Assembly: GCF_002197845.1 (NCBI RefSeq)
Contig: NZ_NIDE01000001.1
Coordinates: forward strand, 248,001-312,000
From: Fimbriiglobus ruber
GTDB taxonomy: Bacteria; Planctomycetota; Planctomycetia; Gemmatales; Gemmataceae
Direction: 5' to 3'
DNA length: 64,000 nucleotides
Part shown: positions 1 through 9,663 of the stretch, in pieces
How the letters are laid out: each line of letters starts with the position of its first letter
How positions within the stretch are numbered: the first letter of the stretch is position 1
Made by a program: the position numbers and the translations under genes
The notes under the pieces: generated by a model
The model's database searches: none
The model's input: the letters and a program-made list of their open reading frames with translations, nothing else
What the model was told of the DNA's origin: nothing

Positions 1-410
1 CGGGCCGCGGGCACGCCGGTCTAACCTCTTGGTTGAGAAGTATATCGGTATCCGGCGGGGAGGGCTGTATGAGAAATGCCGACATCCCGGCCATCCCGCC
101 CGGGTTACCCAACCTATTTTGCCGCCGGTGCGGACTCGGTCATGAGTCGGAACCGGGCTTTTTGTAGTATAGCGAGTGCCGGCGTGTTGATAATTGGTTG
201 TGCGCGGTCGTGTCCGCGACCCCGCCGGAGTGCGGTCGGGCGCGTTGAATACGCTGAACCGAGTGTTACGATAAACCGCGACCCGCGAGCGCCGGCCGGA
301 TTTTGCACCGATTCAGAATTTGAGCGGCCCGGTTTGCCCCCTCACCGTGCCATACAGAGTACGGGACACGATCACCCGCGATTGATCGGCGGTCGCCCGA
401 GTGACACCCG
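1..410. other. Non-coding start of window
   Basis: No convincing gene is visible here. Open frames on both strands have low-complexity, arginine-rich translations typical of chance frames in GC-rich DNA. A gene ending before base 1 could supply the first bases. No clear Shine-Dalgarno, promoter or terminator was found. Confidence 0.5.
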
Positions 411-1454
411 ATGCTGAATGGGTCACGCACCCGGTATCGAGTTGACAGGCCGTTGGCCCGGGCGTTGTTGCCTGCCGACGCGGGCTTTTACATCGCCGTC
501 GGATCGGGTGGTTCGGTCGAAGAGTCCGTCACGGCACCGTTTTACGACAGCGGTTGGTCGGGTATCAACGTCGAAGCCCAGGAAGAACCCTTCCAACGGC
601 TCACCGCCGCCCGCCCGCGGGACTGCAACCTTCCCGTGGTCCTGGCTGAGAAGTCCGGGACGTGTACGCTTTACGCCGCCCCGACCCGCGTGGGATGGGC
701 AACCGCCAGCGCGGTGGTCGCGGCCGACCTGGCCGCCAGCGGCATTACGGTTTACCCGCGCGAGGTGCGCGCGGCAACTCTGGCCGAAGTCTGTGCTGAG
801 TACGTTCGCGGGGAGATTTCGTTCCTGAAGATCGACGCGAGCGGAGAAGAACGGGGCGTCTTACTCGGCGGCGACTTTCGGACGTGGCGCCCGCGGGTCG
901 TTCTATTCGAGGGCACCCGACACGTGAGTTCGGCTCCCAATTTCGAACTGTGGGAAGACGTGCTTTTGGACAGCGATTACCAATTCGCGACGCGGGACGG
1001 AACAGACCGGTATTACGTCCGGGCTGAAGACGAGGCGCTGATTCCGGCCCTGCAAGTCCCGGCCGACGCCCTCCAGGCGCGTGAGTATCAATCCCGGCTC
1101 CTGGCCGCCGAAGCGGAAGCCGCGGACTCCCGGCGGATGTTGGCCGCGTTACAGGCTCAGGTCGTGACAGCGGGTCGTGAGATCGAGGCACTGCGGGCGA
1201 AACTCGCTGACCAAACCCGCGAGTCTGCATCGGTCCGCGAACAGCGGGACGCGGCCCTGGAAACCGCCGGGCGTGTCCAGGCCGAGATCGAGGCGCTAAA
1301 AACAGAGGCCGCAGTTCGGACGGGCGACCGGGAAGCCCTCCTGGCCGCCCACGCCGCCCTCCGCGGTCAGTTCGAGGCGGTTCGGGCCCGCCTGACAAAC
1401 TTCCGAAAAGCCTTCACCCCGCCGAATCCGCCCATCGATAAACGAACCGGCTGA
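411..1454 (+). CDS. Divergent FkbM-like methyltransferase with C-terminal coiled coil
   Basis: A 347-residue protein. Residues about 24-170 follow the FkbM methyltransferase pattern: a first strand and glycine loop at 26-34 (FYIAVGSGG), the stretch FYDSGWSGINVEA, and FLKIDASGEE at 138-147, which matches the usual FLKIDVEGAE motif. FkbM enzymes methylate sugar or amide oxygens in polysaccharides and natural products using S-adenosylmethionine. The aspartate normally found in the DVGA motif is alanine here (A29), so SAM binding may be weakened. Residues about 225-335 are rich in Ala, Glu, Arg and Gln with heptad spacing and look like a long coiled coil. No signal peptide is seen, so the protein is probably cytoplasmic. 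The start is uncertain because no good ribosome site precedes ATG 411. The assignment is by motif only. Confidence 0.7.
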   Translation: MLNGSRTRYRVDRPLARALLPADAGFYIAVGSGGSVEESVTAPFYDSGWSGINVEAQEEPFQRLTAARPRDCNLPVVLAEKSGTCTLYAAPTRVGWATASAVVAADLAASGITVYPREVRAATLAEVCAEYVRGEISFLKIDASGEERGVLLGGDFRTWRPRVVLFEGTRHVSSAPNFELWEDVLLDSDYQFATRDGTDRYYVRAEDEALIPALQVPADALQAREYQSRLLAAEAEAADSRRMLAALQAQVVTAGREIEALRAKLADQTRESASVREQRDAALETAGRVQAEIEALKTEAAVRTGDREALLAAHAALRGQFEAVRARLTNFRKAFTPPNPPIDKRTG

Positions 1455-1555
1455 TGTTGTCGCAAACCTGCATCAATGTCGCGCGGTAGCGCGAAGCCGA
1501 TCTTCACGCCGGATGAAGTACGAGCCTCGGAATCGGCTACAATGCCGACCTCTCC

Positions 1556-1562
1556 AGGAGGG
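1556..1562 (+). promoter_or_regulatory. Shine-Dalgarno that fixes the start of the giant cytochrome gene
   Basis: The sequence AGGAGGG lies seven bases before ATG 1570, and the protein then begins with a signal peptide. An in-frame ATG at 1513 has no such site and would put 19 polar residues ahead of the signal peptide. Confidence 0.7.
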
Positions 1563-1569
1563 CTCGTCG

Positions 1570-4500
1570 ATGCACCCCACCCGCACTCTTCCGCGTGGTC
1601 TATTTCTCGCCGTGATCGGCTTGCTGTTCGCCATCGCACTTCCTCGCGCGGTCCGCGCGGCCGACCCACCCACGCCGGCGCCCTTCGCCCGTGACAACCT
1701 CGTCGCCTGGTGCATCGTTCCGTTCGATGCGAAGAAGCGGTCGCCGGAAGACCGCGTGGCGATGCTCGCGCGGCTCGGGTTCAAAAAGTACGCCTACGAC
1801 TGGCGAGCCGAACACCTGCCGACCTTCGACCGCGAACTCGTCGCCCTTCAAAAACACGGAATCGAACTCACCGCAGTCTGGTTCCCGGCGAGCCTGGACA
1901 AAGACGCCCAGGTGTTGCTCGACGGGCTCAAAAAACACGGCATCAAGGCGCAGCTGTGGGTGTCGATGAACGGCGGCAGCATCGCGGCGTCGCCCGAGGA
2001 ACAGAAGAAGCGGGTCGCAGCTCACGCGGCTGCCATCCGACCAATCGCCGAGGCGGCGGCCAAGATCGGCTGCACGGTCGCTCTATACAACCACGGCGGT
2101 TGGTTCGGGGAGCCGGAAAACCAACTCGCAATTCTCGATGCCGTCAACCTTGCGAACGTCGGCATCGTTTACAACCTGCACCACGGCCACGATCACCTCG
2201 ACCGGTTCCCGGCCCTGCTCGCCAAAATGAAGCCGCGCCTCCTTGCCCTGAACCTGAACGGCATGGCGGCCGACGGCGAGCGCAAGGGGAAGAAGATCCT
2301 CCCGCTGGGCCAAGGGGAATTCGACTTGTTGCTTTTGAAGGCGATCCGCGCAAGCGGGTGGACGGGGCCCGTCGGCATCCTGGGGCACACGAACGACGAC
2401 GCCGAGGAGCGGTTGAAAGACAACCTGGACGGCCTCGCCTGGCTACTCCCGCAACTCGACGGCAAGCCCGCCGGCCCCAAGCCCGCGCCGCGCACAATGG
2501 CTGCGGCGCCCGCGAAGCCGACCTCCGGGTGGCTGGCCGAGGGCAAAGTGGAATACCGCAACCCGCCCATCACGGTCGAATGCAAGGTCCGGCCTTTCAG
2601 CAAGACCGGGTACAACATCCTGGTCGCGTGCGATACCAAGGCGTCTGCCGCGCACTGGGAATTGTTCACCATGCCCGGCAGCGGCCACCTGACCGCCTAC
2701 CTCCCCGGCTCGACCCCGGACCACGTCAACACAACGACAGATATCGTCGACGGAAACTGGCACACCGTCGCGATGCAGTACGAGGCGAGCCGCGTCCGGT
2801 TGTTCGTGGACGGCAAGTCGGTCGCCGATCAAGCGATCACCCGGGGGCGGGGGGCGGCAGTCCCCGGCAAAATCGCGTTCGGCAGACTAGTCGAAGGTGG
2901 CATCGGCTACGACGGCGCACTTAACTGGGTCCGGCTGTCGAAGGGGGTCGTTGCGCCGACGGGTAAAGATCCAGTGGCCGGCGAGCCCGTCATCGGCCTC
3001 TGGACCTTCACCCCGCCCGACAAGGTGGCTGATGACCTCTCCCCGCTCAAGAATACGGCCAAAGCCGAGGCCGGTCCGCTGTACCCGTCGCCCCCGGCGG
3101 GCGCGCCGCTCCATGCCGACTCACCCCTGAAAGTGGAACTCATCCACCGGTCGGTCGACGACGCGTACATGGCGGTGAAGGCCGACGGTACCGGGAGACT
3201 GTTCGTCGGCGGGCGGGAGGCGGTGTTCGTGTTCGAGCCGGACGGCCGCGGCGGCTTCCACCCACGGAAAGAGTTGCTCAAGTTCCCCCAAGACTCCATC
3301 ATCATCGGTCTCGAATACCGCGGCGACGACCTCTACGTCCTGACCGTGAACGCGCTTTACCTCGTCCCCAACGGGCGGACGGCGCGCGAGGGATTGAAGC
3401 CCAGGCGATTGCTCTGGGGGTTGCCCCAGGATCTACACGTCAGCTTTCACTGCCTCGCGTGGGGACCGCAGGGCGACCTGTACCTCGACCACGGCGACCC
3501 GCTCCTCAACTACGGCGACTGGTCGCGGCCCGACCACTGGGGCCACTGGACGCTCTACTGTCAACCCGAGGGTACCAAAGTCTCGTATACCGGCGCGGGT
3601 GCCGTTCTCCGCGTGCGGCCAGACGGGACCGACGTGCGGGTGGTGGCCGGCGGGCTGCGCGGGCCGGTCGGGCTGACGTTCGACCGAAATTACGAACTTT
3701 TCACCAACGACAACGACCACGAGAGCATGGCCGACCGGTACGCCCCGGCCCGGCTGCTGCACGTCACCCCGCAGGCCGACTTCGGCTGGCCGCGCGGGTG
3801 GATGGCCTCGAAGTCGCCGCACCAGTCGGACCTCCTGGAGCCGGTCAACTCGACTATGGGTCGTGGCGTCCCTTGCGACATGGCCTATTACGACGAGCCG
3901 CTCATTCCTGCCCTGCGCGGGAATCTGATCCTTTGCCGGTGGGACCGTGCCGCGGTGACACGATTCCCACTCCGCGCCCGCGGCGCAACCTACGCAGCCG
4001 AGGAAATCCCCTTCCTTACGGGCGAGCCCGGCACACGGCCGACTGGTATTACGGCGGATCGAACGGGGCGTATCTTCGTTACTTCACACTACCTCGGCGG
4101 CAACGTCGTCACGCCGCACTGCGTCTCAGATCTCATAATGGTCACGCGCGACGGCGTTCCGATCCCGATGGCCGACGAGACGGCGGCGAAGACGGAGGAC
4201 TTGTGGACGACGCTGTCGGCGCCGTCCGGCGAAGTACGACGGCGGGCGCATACGGAACTCCTTCGTCGCGGCGGTGCCGCGCTCGCGGAAGCGGGACGCC
4301 GTCTGGCGAATGCCGCCGAAAACGACCCTGCGATGATCCACCTGCCTTGGCTGCTCGCGGCGAGCGAAGGCCCGGAGGCCACGACGCCCCTTGCTCGTGT
4401 CGCCCGGGAACACGCGCGACCAGAAGTGCGACTTCAGGCGGTTCGGGCGTTGGCCGAACTCCCCGCGTCCGGAATCGCGCGGGAACTTTTCGTCGCCGCC

Positions 4501-6033
4501 CTCGCGGACACCTCGGACCCGATCAAACTCGTGGCCCTCGCGTGGTTTTTTGCCGCGCCCGAAGCGCCGCCGGTCGATGCGGTCGCCCGGTTCGCGGCGA
4601 GCCACGATCCCTACCTGCGCCAGACGGCCGCCATTCTCCTGGCCCGCCGCGCGACGCCCACGGAGATCGCGAAGCTCTCCGCCTCGGGCGATGCCCCGAC
4701 CCGGCTCGTAGCGGTCCTCGCGGCCGGCATACGCCTGACGGTCCCGCCCGCCAACGCCCCCGCGCCGAAGAGTGTTCCTCTGCACTACCCGGCCGGCAAC
4801 GCATTCTTCCACCGCGCCCTCCGGTTCGCGGACGCGGCGGAACCGGTCGACCTCGCCGCCCTTGGTCCGATCGGGAGCTACACGATTGCCCAGAAGTGGA
4901 AAGCCACACCAGCGGACGCGGACGAGACCGTGCTGTTCGAACTCCTCTCGCGGGCGCTCAACGATACCTCGGCACCGGTCAAAGCCCAGGCTGCATATTA
5001 TCTGGGCCTGCTCCGCGACCCGCGGACCGAACCCGGCGTCGACCGCGTCACCCGCGAACTCAACGGTGGCGGCCTGGATGCACTTGCGCCGATTTTCGTT
5101 GGCGCGGCGTGGCTGGTCGGGCCGTTTCCGGACGGCGCGCTTGGCGCCGCAACCGAACACCCGCTTCAGCGCGGACCGATCGACCTTGCCGCCATGTACC
5201 CGGCCGGATCGGGCACGGTCGCGTGGCGGAAGATCGAAGCAGTGGACGGGGCTTACCAGTGGCCGGTATCGACCGCGGCATCCACGTTCGTCTACTTCCG
5301 CGTGCAGAGCCGGTCGCGTCAGCCGGCGTTGTTGACCGCGACAACCAAGGGGGTTCGCGTCTGGCACAACGGGCGCCCGGTTGAGATACCAACGACCGGC
5401 GGGATTTTGCTCGATCTCCAGCCGGGGAGTAACGACGTGCTCGTCCGCGCGAGTGAAGGTCCTCTGGTGCTAGCGGTTCGGGCCAAGGAACGTGTCACGC
5501 CACAAGCCCCGGAAAAAGCCGACGGTACACTCCTCGCCGACCGACTGAAATCCGGCGGCGCGGCGATCGGCCGAGAATTCCTGGACGTGGACTGGATCAA
5601 AGAGGCGAAAACCGGCGACGCCGAGCGCGGGCGGAAGCTATTCGGGTCACTCGGTTGCGCGAAGTGCCACGCCATTACCCCGGACCAGGCGGGCGGCGGC
5701 GCCCCGAGTCTGGCGGATGCGGGGCGCCGGTTCACGGCGACGTACCTCGTCGAATCGATCCTGACGCCCGACAAACAAGTGGCCCAAGAATTCCGTGCGT
5801 CAAAGGTCGTCACCGTCGACGGCCAAGTCCTGACTGGCCTGGTCGTGCGTGAATCGCCGACCGAAGTGGAACTGCTCCTGCCCGATACCTCCCGGCGGAT
5901 CATCAAGACGGCGGACGTGGAGGAGCGAAAGGCCAGCCCGTCTTCGCCGATGCCGGCCGGTCTGGTCCGCACGCCGGCCGAACTTCGCGACTTGCTGACG
6001 TATCTCTCGTCCGACCGCCCCGCGCCGCCGTAA
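1570..6033 (+). CDS. Giant secreted PVC-type multidomain protein: TIM barrel, LamG, propeller, HEAT, haem-binding
   Basis: A 1487-residue protein with a signal peptide (residues 1-29, cut after AVRA). Domains in order: a sugar-phosphate isomerase/epimerase-like barrel (about 35-290); a LamG/concanavalin-like domain (about 320-485); a PVC-type membrane-bound dehydrogenase beta-propeller (about 520-870); HEAT-like helical repeats (about 875-1170); a beta-rich PA14-like stretch (about 1175-1320); and a C-terminal planctomycete haem-binding domain with CAKCH at 1363-1367, where His1367 would be an axial ligand. The final part (GLVVRESPTEVELL, then MPAGL) is typical of that haem domain. The family is thought to oxidise sugars or related substrates outside the cytoplasm and pass electrons to a c-type cytochrome; the substrate here is unknown. 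The start is chosen on the Shine-Dalgarno and the signal peptide. The N-terminal barrel plus LamG ahead of the dehydrogenase is an unusually long arrangement. Confidence 0.88.
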   Translation: MHPTRTLPRGLFLAVIGLLFAIALPRAVRAADPPTPAPFARDNLVAWCIVPFDAKKRSPEDRVAMLARLGFKKYAYDWRAEHLPTFDRELVALQKHGIELTAVWFPASLDKDAQVLLDGLKKHGIKAQLWVSMNGGSIAASPEEQKKRVAAHAAAIRPIAEAAAKIGCTVALYNHGGWFGEPENQLAILDAVNLANVGIVYNLHHGHDHLDRFPALLAKMKPRLLALNLNGMAADGERKGKKILPLGQGEFDLLLLKAIRASGWTGPVGILGHTNDDAEERLKDNLDGLAWLLPQLDGKPAGPKPAPRTMAAAPAKPTSGWLAEGKVEYRNPPITVECKVRPFSKTGYNILVACDTKASAAHWELFTMPGSGHLTAYLPGSTPDHVNTTTDIVDGNWHTVAMQYEASRVRLFVDGKSVADQAITRGRGAAVPGKIAFGRLVEGGIGYDGALNWVRLSKGVVAPTGKDPVAGEPVIGLWTFTPPDKVADDLSPLKNTAKAEAGPLYPSPPAGAPLHADSPLKVELIHRSVDDAYMAVKADGTGRLFVGGREAVFVFEPDGRGGFHPRKELLKFPQDSIIIGLEYRGDDLYVLTVNALYLVPNGRTAREGLKPRRLLWGLPQDLHVSFHCLAWGPQGDLYLDHGDPLLNYGDWSRPDHWGHWTLYCQPEGTKVSYTGAGAVLRVRPDGTDVRVVAGGLRGPVGLTFDRNYELFTNDNDHESMADRYAPARLLHVTPQADFGWPRGWMASKSPHQSDLLEPVNSTMGRGVPCDMAYYDEPLIPALRGNLILCRWDRAAVTRFPLRARGATYAAEEIPFLTGEPGTRPTGITADRTGRIFVTSHYLGGNVVTPHCVSDLIMVTRDGVPIPMADETAAKTEDLWTTLSAPSGEVRRRAHTELLRRGGAALAEAGRRLANAAENDPAMIHLPWLLAASEGPEATTPLARVAREHARPEVRLQAVRALAELPASGIARELFVAALADTSDPIKLVALAWFFAAPEAPPVDAVARFAASHDPYLRQTAAILLARRATPTEIAKLSASGDAPTRLVAVLAAGIRLTVPPANAPAPKSVPLHYPAGNAFFHRALRFADAAEPVDLAALGPIGSYTIAQKWKATPADADETVLFELLSRALNDTSAPVKAQAAYYLGLLRDPRTEPGVDRVTRELNGGGLDALAPIFVGAAWLVGPFPDGALGAATEHPLQRGPIDLAAMYPAGSGTVAWRKIEAVDGAYQWPVSTAASTFVYFRVQSRSRQPALLTATTKGVRVWHNGRPVEIPTTGGILLDLQPGSNDVLVRASEGPLVLAVRAKERVTPQAPEKADGTLLADRLKSGGAAIGREFLDVDWIKEAKTGDAERGRKLFGSLGCAKCHAITPDQAGGGAPSLADAGRRFTATYLVESILTPDKQVAQEFRASKVVTVDGQVLTGLVVRESPTEVELLLPDTSRRIIKTADVEERKASPSSPMPAGLVRTPAELRDLLTYLSSDRPAPP

Positions 6034-6242
6034 AATGTTGGTGAAGGCTGAGAAAATCTGCCAAGAGCCTTCTCTGCCGTGCGATGACGTTTATCCGAAA
6101 AAACGGTGACGCCCCCGCCCGGCTTGCGGTATGATCGCGTTTGTCGCGTGTTCAACGACCGGTGATTCGCCCGCGTGTCGCGCGACCTTATGAGCCGGTG
6201 ATGCCGGTTGACTCGGCCGTGTCGCCGGCCGGACGATCGCTT

Positions 6243-6266
6243 CTTCAATTGCTTGAAGTTTTTTTT
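6243..6266 (+). terminator. Rho-independent terminator candidate
   Basis: A six-base-pair stem (6243-6248 with 6253-6258, loop TTGC) is followed directly by eight T. The stem is short and AT-rich, so termination may be partial. It lies 210 bases behind the giant cytochrome gene and 178 bases before the EF-G gene, so it could end the first transcript or act as a leader attenuator of the second. Confidence 0.45.
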
Positions 6267-6430
6267 CGGCCTTGGTTTGGGCGGTGCCCAGTCCACAGGC
6301 GGCGACTCCTTCGACGCACACGACCTGACTGCCTCCCCAAGCAGCCTTGTGCCGCTCGCGCCACCGAGCCACCACCTCCCTCTCGGCACCGTTCCGGGGT
6401 CGTCACCCCGGCCGGGCCGCCTATTCCCCC

Positions 6431-6437
6431 AGGGAGG
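6431..6437 (+). promoter_or_regulatory. Shine-Dalgarno that supports a GTG start for the EF-G paralogue
   Basis: AGGGAGG lies six bases before GTG 6444. The reading frame is open further upstream, but this site together with the EF-G N-terminus (VENVRDIALVGH) fixes the start. Confidence 0.7.
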
Positions 6438-6443
6438 TTTGCC

Positions 6444-8585
6444 GTGAGCCGACATCTCGTTGAAAACGTCCGCGATATTGCGCTCGTCGGGCACCGCGCC
6501 GCGGGCAAGACGAGCCTGGCCGATGCCCTGCTGTACGAGGCGCACGCCGTCGAACTGCTCGGGAGCGTGGACGCCGGAACGTCCGTCGCCGACACCGACG
6601 AGGACGAGCAGAAACACCACTTCTCGATCGACACCCACGTCCTCCACGCCGAACACGGCGGCAAATACCTACACATTCTGGACGCCCCCGGCACCCCGGA
6701 CTTCATCGGGGCCGCCCTCGAAGCGCTCACCGCCGTCGAGACGGCCGTGATCGTCGTGTCCGCCGCGTCCGGGATCGAGGCCAACACCCGGCGGATGTTC
6801 AAGGAGGCCACCGACCGCGGTCTCAGCCGGGTGGTCGTCATCAACAAGTTGGACGCGGACAACGTCGACCTACCCGGCCTGATCGCCGCCATCCGCGAGT
6901 CGTTCGGCCCACAGTGCGTGCCGTTCAACGTGCCGAACCGGCTGGGCGCCGGCTTCTCCGAAGTGGTCTGCGTTCTTAACCAGGCGGCGGCCGTCCCCCG
7001 CGGGTACCCGATCGACCCGCGAGCGGTCCGTGCCCAACTGATCGACGCCGTCGTCGAGGCCGACGAGACACTGACCGAGAAGTTTCTCACCGATGGGGCT
7101 GTGAGCTCGGCCGAACTCGAAGCCGCCATCCCGAAGGCGCTGGCCGCCGGCACCCTGGTCCCGATCTTTTGCATGTCCGCGAAGAAGGACAAGGGCGTCC
7201 GGGAACTGCTCGACGCGCTCAGCCGCTACGGGCTCTCCCCGGGCTACGCCAAACGGCGGTTGGCCGGGATGACGGTCGGGAGTAACGGCAGTGCCAAACC
7301 GGTCGAGCCGACCGAGGCGTCGGAGTTCCTCGGTCAAGTCTTCAAGGTGGTGAACGATCGGTACGTGGGGCACCTGAGTTTTGTCCGGGTGCTGGCAGGG
7401 CGGTTGACTCCGAACCACCAGATTTACGACATCAACACCGGCAAATCGGTGCGGATCGGCCACCTGCTCGAAGTCCAGGGCAAGACTCACGTGCAGGTAC
7501 CGGAGGCCGGCCCCGGAGACATCGTCGCCGTCGCGAAGGTGGACGGCCTGCACGTGGGCGACACGATCGCGTACCGCCCGGACGCGACGATGCTGCCGGC
7601 GATCCCGTTCCCGACGCCGATGTTCGGGCTGGCGATCGGACCGAAGAACCGCGGGGACGAAACGAAGATCGCGGCCGGCCTGCACAAAATCGCCGAGGAA
7701 GACCCGACGCTGAAAATCGCCCACGACCCGCAGACGCACGAACTGGTCATCTCCGGCGTCGGCCAGTTGCACCTGGACGTGGTGCAAGAACGTCTCAAGC
7801 ACCGGTTCGACGTGGACGTGGTGGCGACCGAGCCGAAGATCCCGTTCCACGAAACCGTCACGACCAAAGGCGGCGCCGACCACCGGCACAAGAAGCAGAC
7901 CGGCGGCCGCGGGCAGTTCGCCGAGGTCCACCTCCGCGTCTACCCGCTCGACCGGGACATTAAATCGAAGGAAGACCTCGAAGAGCGGTTCGCCAACAAG
8001 GCGAACTTCGAGAAACTTCGGGCCGTCCACTACGACCCGGCGCTCAACTTCGCGTTCATCGACCACGTGGTCGGCGGGACGATCCCGAACCAGTACCTGC
8101 CAGCTGTCGAGAAAGGCTGTCGAGAGGTAATGGAGCGGGGCGCGCTGGCCGGGTACCGGATGCAGGATATCGCGGTCGAAGTGTTTTTCGGCAAGGAGCA
8201 CCCGGTCGACAGCTCTGAGGCCGCGTTCAAGACCGCCGGACGGATCGCGTTCAAGAAGGCGATTCTCACGGCCCGGCCGGTCCTTTTGGAGCCGGTCGTG
8301 AAACTCGAGATCACGGTTCCCGGCAAATACACCGGGGCCATTCTCGGCGACCTCCCGACGAAGCGGGCGCAGGTCGAGAACCAGGACTCACTGCCGGGCG
8401 ACCTCAACGTGATCTCGGCGCGGGCGCCGCTGTCCGAAGTGGCCCGGTACGCCGCTCACCTCGGCGGGCTCACTCAGGGACAGGGATCGTTCTCGATGGA
8501 GTTGAGCCACTACGACCCGGTCCCGGCGACCTTGCAGGCGTCGGTCGTGGCAAAGGCCGGGTCACAGAAAGACGAAGACGAGTGA
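6444..8585 (+). CDS. EF-G paralogue (translational GTPase, EF-G2-like)
   Basis: A 713-residue protein of normal EF-G length with all five EF-G domains. The GTPase domain has the P-loop GHRAAGKT at 16-23, DAPG at 80-83 and NKLD at 134-137. Domain IV contains the conserved stretch HRHKKQTGGRGQFAEV, and the C-terminus has the domain V pattern KYTGAILGDLPTKRA. The switch I region reads DEDEQKHHFSI, so the usual RGITI threonine is Ser61; this is more like the EF-G2 branch than the main elongation factor. Canonical EF-G moves tRNA and mRNA through the ribosome with GTP, but the role of EF-G2-type paralogues is poorly known. There is no neighbouring rpsL, rpsG or tuf, which also argues against the primary fusA. 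A hairpin lies 12 bases after the stop. The GTG start rests on the Shine-Dalgarno. Confidence 0.9.
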   Translation: MSRHLVENVRDIALVGHRAAGKTSLADALLYEAHAVELLGSVDAGTSVADTDEDEQKHHFSIDTHVLHAEHGGKYLHILDAPGTPDFIGAALEALTAVETAVIVVSAASGIEANTRRMFKEATDRGLSRVVVINKLDADNVDLPGLIAAIRESFGPQCVPFNVPNRLGAGFSEVVCVLNQAAAVPRGYPIDPRAVRAQLIDAVVEADETLTEKFLTDGAVSSAELEAAIPKALAAGTLVPIFCMSAKKDKGVRELLDALSRYGLSPGYAKRRLAGMTVGSNGSAKPVEPTEASEFLGQVFKVVNDRYVGHLSFVRVLAGRLTPNHQIYDINTGKSVRIGHLLEVQGKTHVQVPEAGPGDIVAVAKVDGLHVGDTIAYRPDATMLPAIPFPTPMFGLAIGPKNRGDETKIAAGLHKIAEEDPTLKIAHDPQTHELVISGVGQLHLDVVQERLKHRFDVDVVATEPKIPFHETVTTKGGADHRHKKQTGGRGQFAEVHLRVYPLDRDIKSKEDLEERFANKANFEKLRAVHYDPALNFAFIDHVVGGTIPNQYLPAVEKGCREVMERGALAGYRMQDIAVEVFFGKEHPVDSSEAAFKTAGRIAFKKAILTARPVLLEPVVKLEITVPGKYTGAILGDLPTKRAQVENQDSLPGDLNVISARAPLSEVARYAAHLGGLTQGQGSFSMELSHYDPVPATLQASVVAKAGSQKDEDE

Positions 8586-8597
8586 CGAGAAATGGCG

Positions 8598-8623
8598 ACG
8601 CCCGGGACGAATGTCCCGGGCGT
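8598..8623 (+). terminator. Hairpin terminator with GAAT loop after the EF-G paralogue
   Basis: A perfect 11-base-pair stem (8598-8608 with 8613-8623) is closed by the four-base loop GAAT. No T run follows, so it may block transcription through structure alone or stabilise the mRNA end. It sits between convergent genes and could serve both strands. Confidence 0.6.
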
Positions 8624-8667
8624 ATATGTGACCAGCGCCAAGTCTCCCCGGCCGTCGATTGATTGAC

Positions 8668-9663
8668 CTACCAGGCGTCCGATCCGATCGTCTCCCCGCC
8701 GCTGCGGGTAATCAGACCGGCGACCGTGAGCGGCGTGGTCGAACTCTTCAGGAAGGCGATCGACCCGTCGGCCCGGGCCACGTTCACGCCGCCGGTGTGG
8801 AACGAATACATGGCCTCGTAATTCGCCGCGTTAATCGAATTACACCCGGATTTGGGTGTCGCGGTCGTCCCGTACCCGACGAGGTTGTACGCCGTGTTGT
8901 AGTCCGCCCACGCGGCGTTCAACTGCCAGCCGTTCGATCCCGGGGTATTCGGCATGATTGGCTGCCCGTTGAAGTAAACCTGCTGGCGCCCCGCCGTTTC
9001 CACAAAGAACAGTGTGTTGCTCGTCCCGTCGGTAATTTGCACGAGCGTGAGTTGCTGGTTCTTTGCCCCGAACGCGCCACTGTCCGAGTTCACGGTCACG
9101 GAAGGGGCGCACGCGGTTTGAAACGAGGAATCGATCCCGCGGATCGCGTTGTAATCGGTTATACCCAAGTTCATCGGGCCCTGGTTCGGCAGGCCCATGG
9201 AAACGAAATAGGAGGAGTAGTCCGCGTACCGGTCGGGAGCGGAAGGGCAAGCATAGACGGAAATCTTGGTCCCACCCCCGGCCGACGTTCCGTACGGCGG
9301 GGGAAGGTTGACCGGGTCGGCCACGGAGTGGTTGATGTTGAGGATGTTGAGCAGATTCCCCTGTTCGATGTAAGGGGCGATGACCGCGAGTACGTTCGAT
9401 CCCTGGGTTTGCGGCCCGTAAGGGTTCGGGGTCGGGGCCACCGTGAAGTCGAACCCCCACGACGGCAGTTTGCTGTTCGTGTCGTGGAAGTTGTGCGTGG
9501 CGAGGGCGATTTGCTTGAGGTTATTGCTGCACTTGGCCCGGGCGGCCGCTTCCCGGACCTTCTGGACTGCCGGCAACAGTAGTCCGATCAGAATCGCGAT
9601 GATCGCGATTACGACCAACAATTCGATTAGCGTAAACCCACGTCGACGGTGTAAACGACACAT
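8668..9663 (-). CDS. DUF1559 prepilin-like protein
   Basis: A 331-residue protein with a textbook type IV prepilin start: [13 protein letters not shown] followed by a hydrophobic helix (residues 8-35), then [20 protein letters not shown]. This would be cut after the glycine and methylated by a prepilin peptidase. The rest matches the planctomycete DUF1559 family, with the C-terminal histidine-aspartate motif seen as [13 protein letters not shown]. These proteins look like type II secretion pseudopilins, are hugely expanded in planctomycetes, and have no proven role. The start is clear. It is transcribed towards the EF-G gene, with a long upstream gap that should hold its promoter. Confidence 0.93.
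   Translation of the reverse strand: MCRLHRRRGFTLIELLVVIAIIAILIGLLLPAVQKVREAAARAKCSNNLKQIALATHNFHDTNSKLPSWGFDFTVAPTPNPYGPQTQGSNVLAVIAPYIEQGNLLNILNINHSVADPVNLPPPYGTSAGGGTKISVYACPSAPDRYADYSSYFVSMGLPNQGPMNLGITDYNAIRGIDSSFQTACAPSVTVNSDSGAFGAKNQQLTLVQITDGTSNTLFFVETAGRQQVYFNGQPIMPNTPGSNGWQLNAAWADYNTAYNLVGYGTTATPKSGCNSINAANYEAMYSFHTGGVNVARADGSIAFLKSSTTPLTVAGLITRSGGETIGSDAW

Larger units (their letters stand above)
6034..6443. other. 410-base gap: terminator-like hairpin and EF-G leader
   Basis: The frame of the downstream EF-G gene stays open through 6141-6443, but its translation is proline- and arginine-rich and unlike EF-G, so I treat this as non-coding. The gap holds a short hairpin followed by eight T at 6243-6266 and a strong ribosome site at 6431-6437. 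The stretch after the hairpin could be a 5-prime leader. Confidence 0.55.

Noticed and set aside
3459-5384. A 641-codon plus-strand frame inside the giant cytochrome gene
   Set aside because: It lies in another frame of a well-supported gene and its translation is almost all Arg, Pro, Gly and Ala.
6141-6443. N-terminal extension of the EF-G paralogue by 101 residues
   Set aside because: The residues do not match EF-G, and a strong Shine-Dalgarno places the start at 6444.
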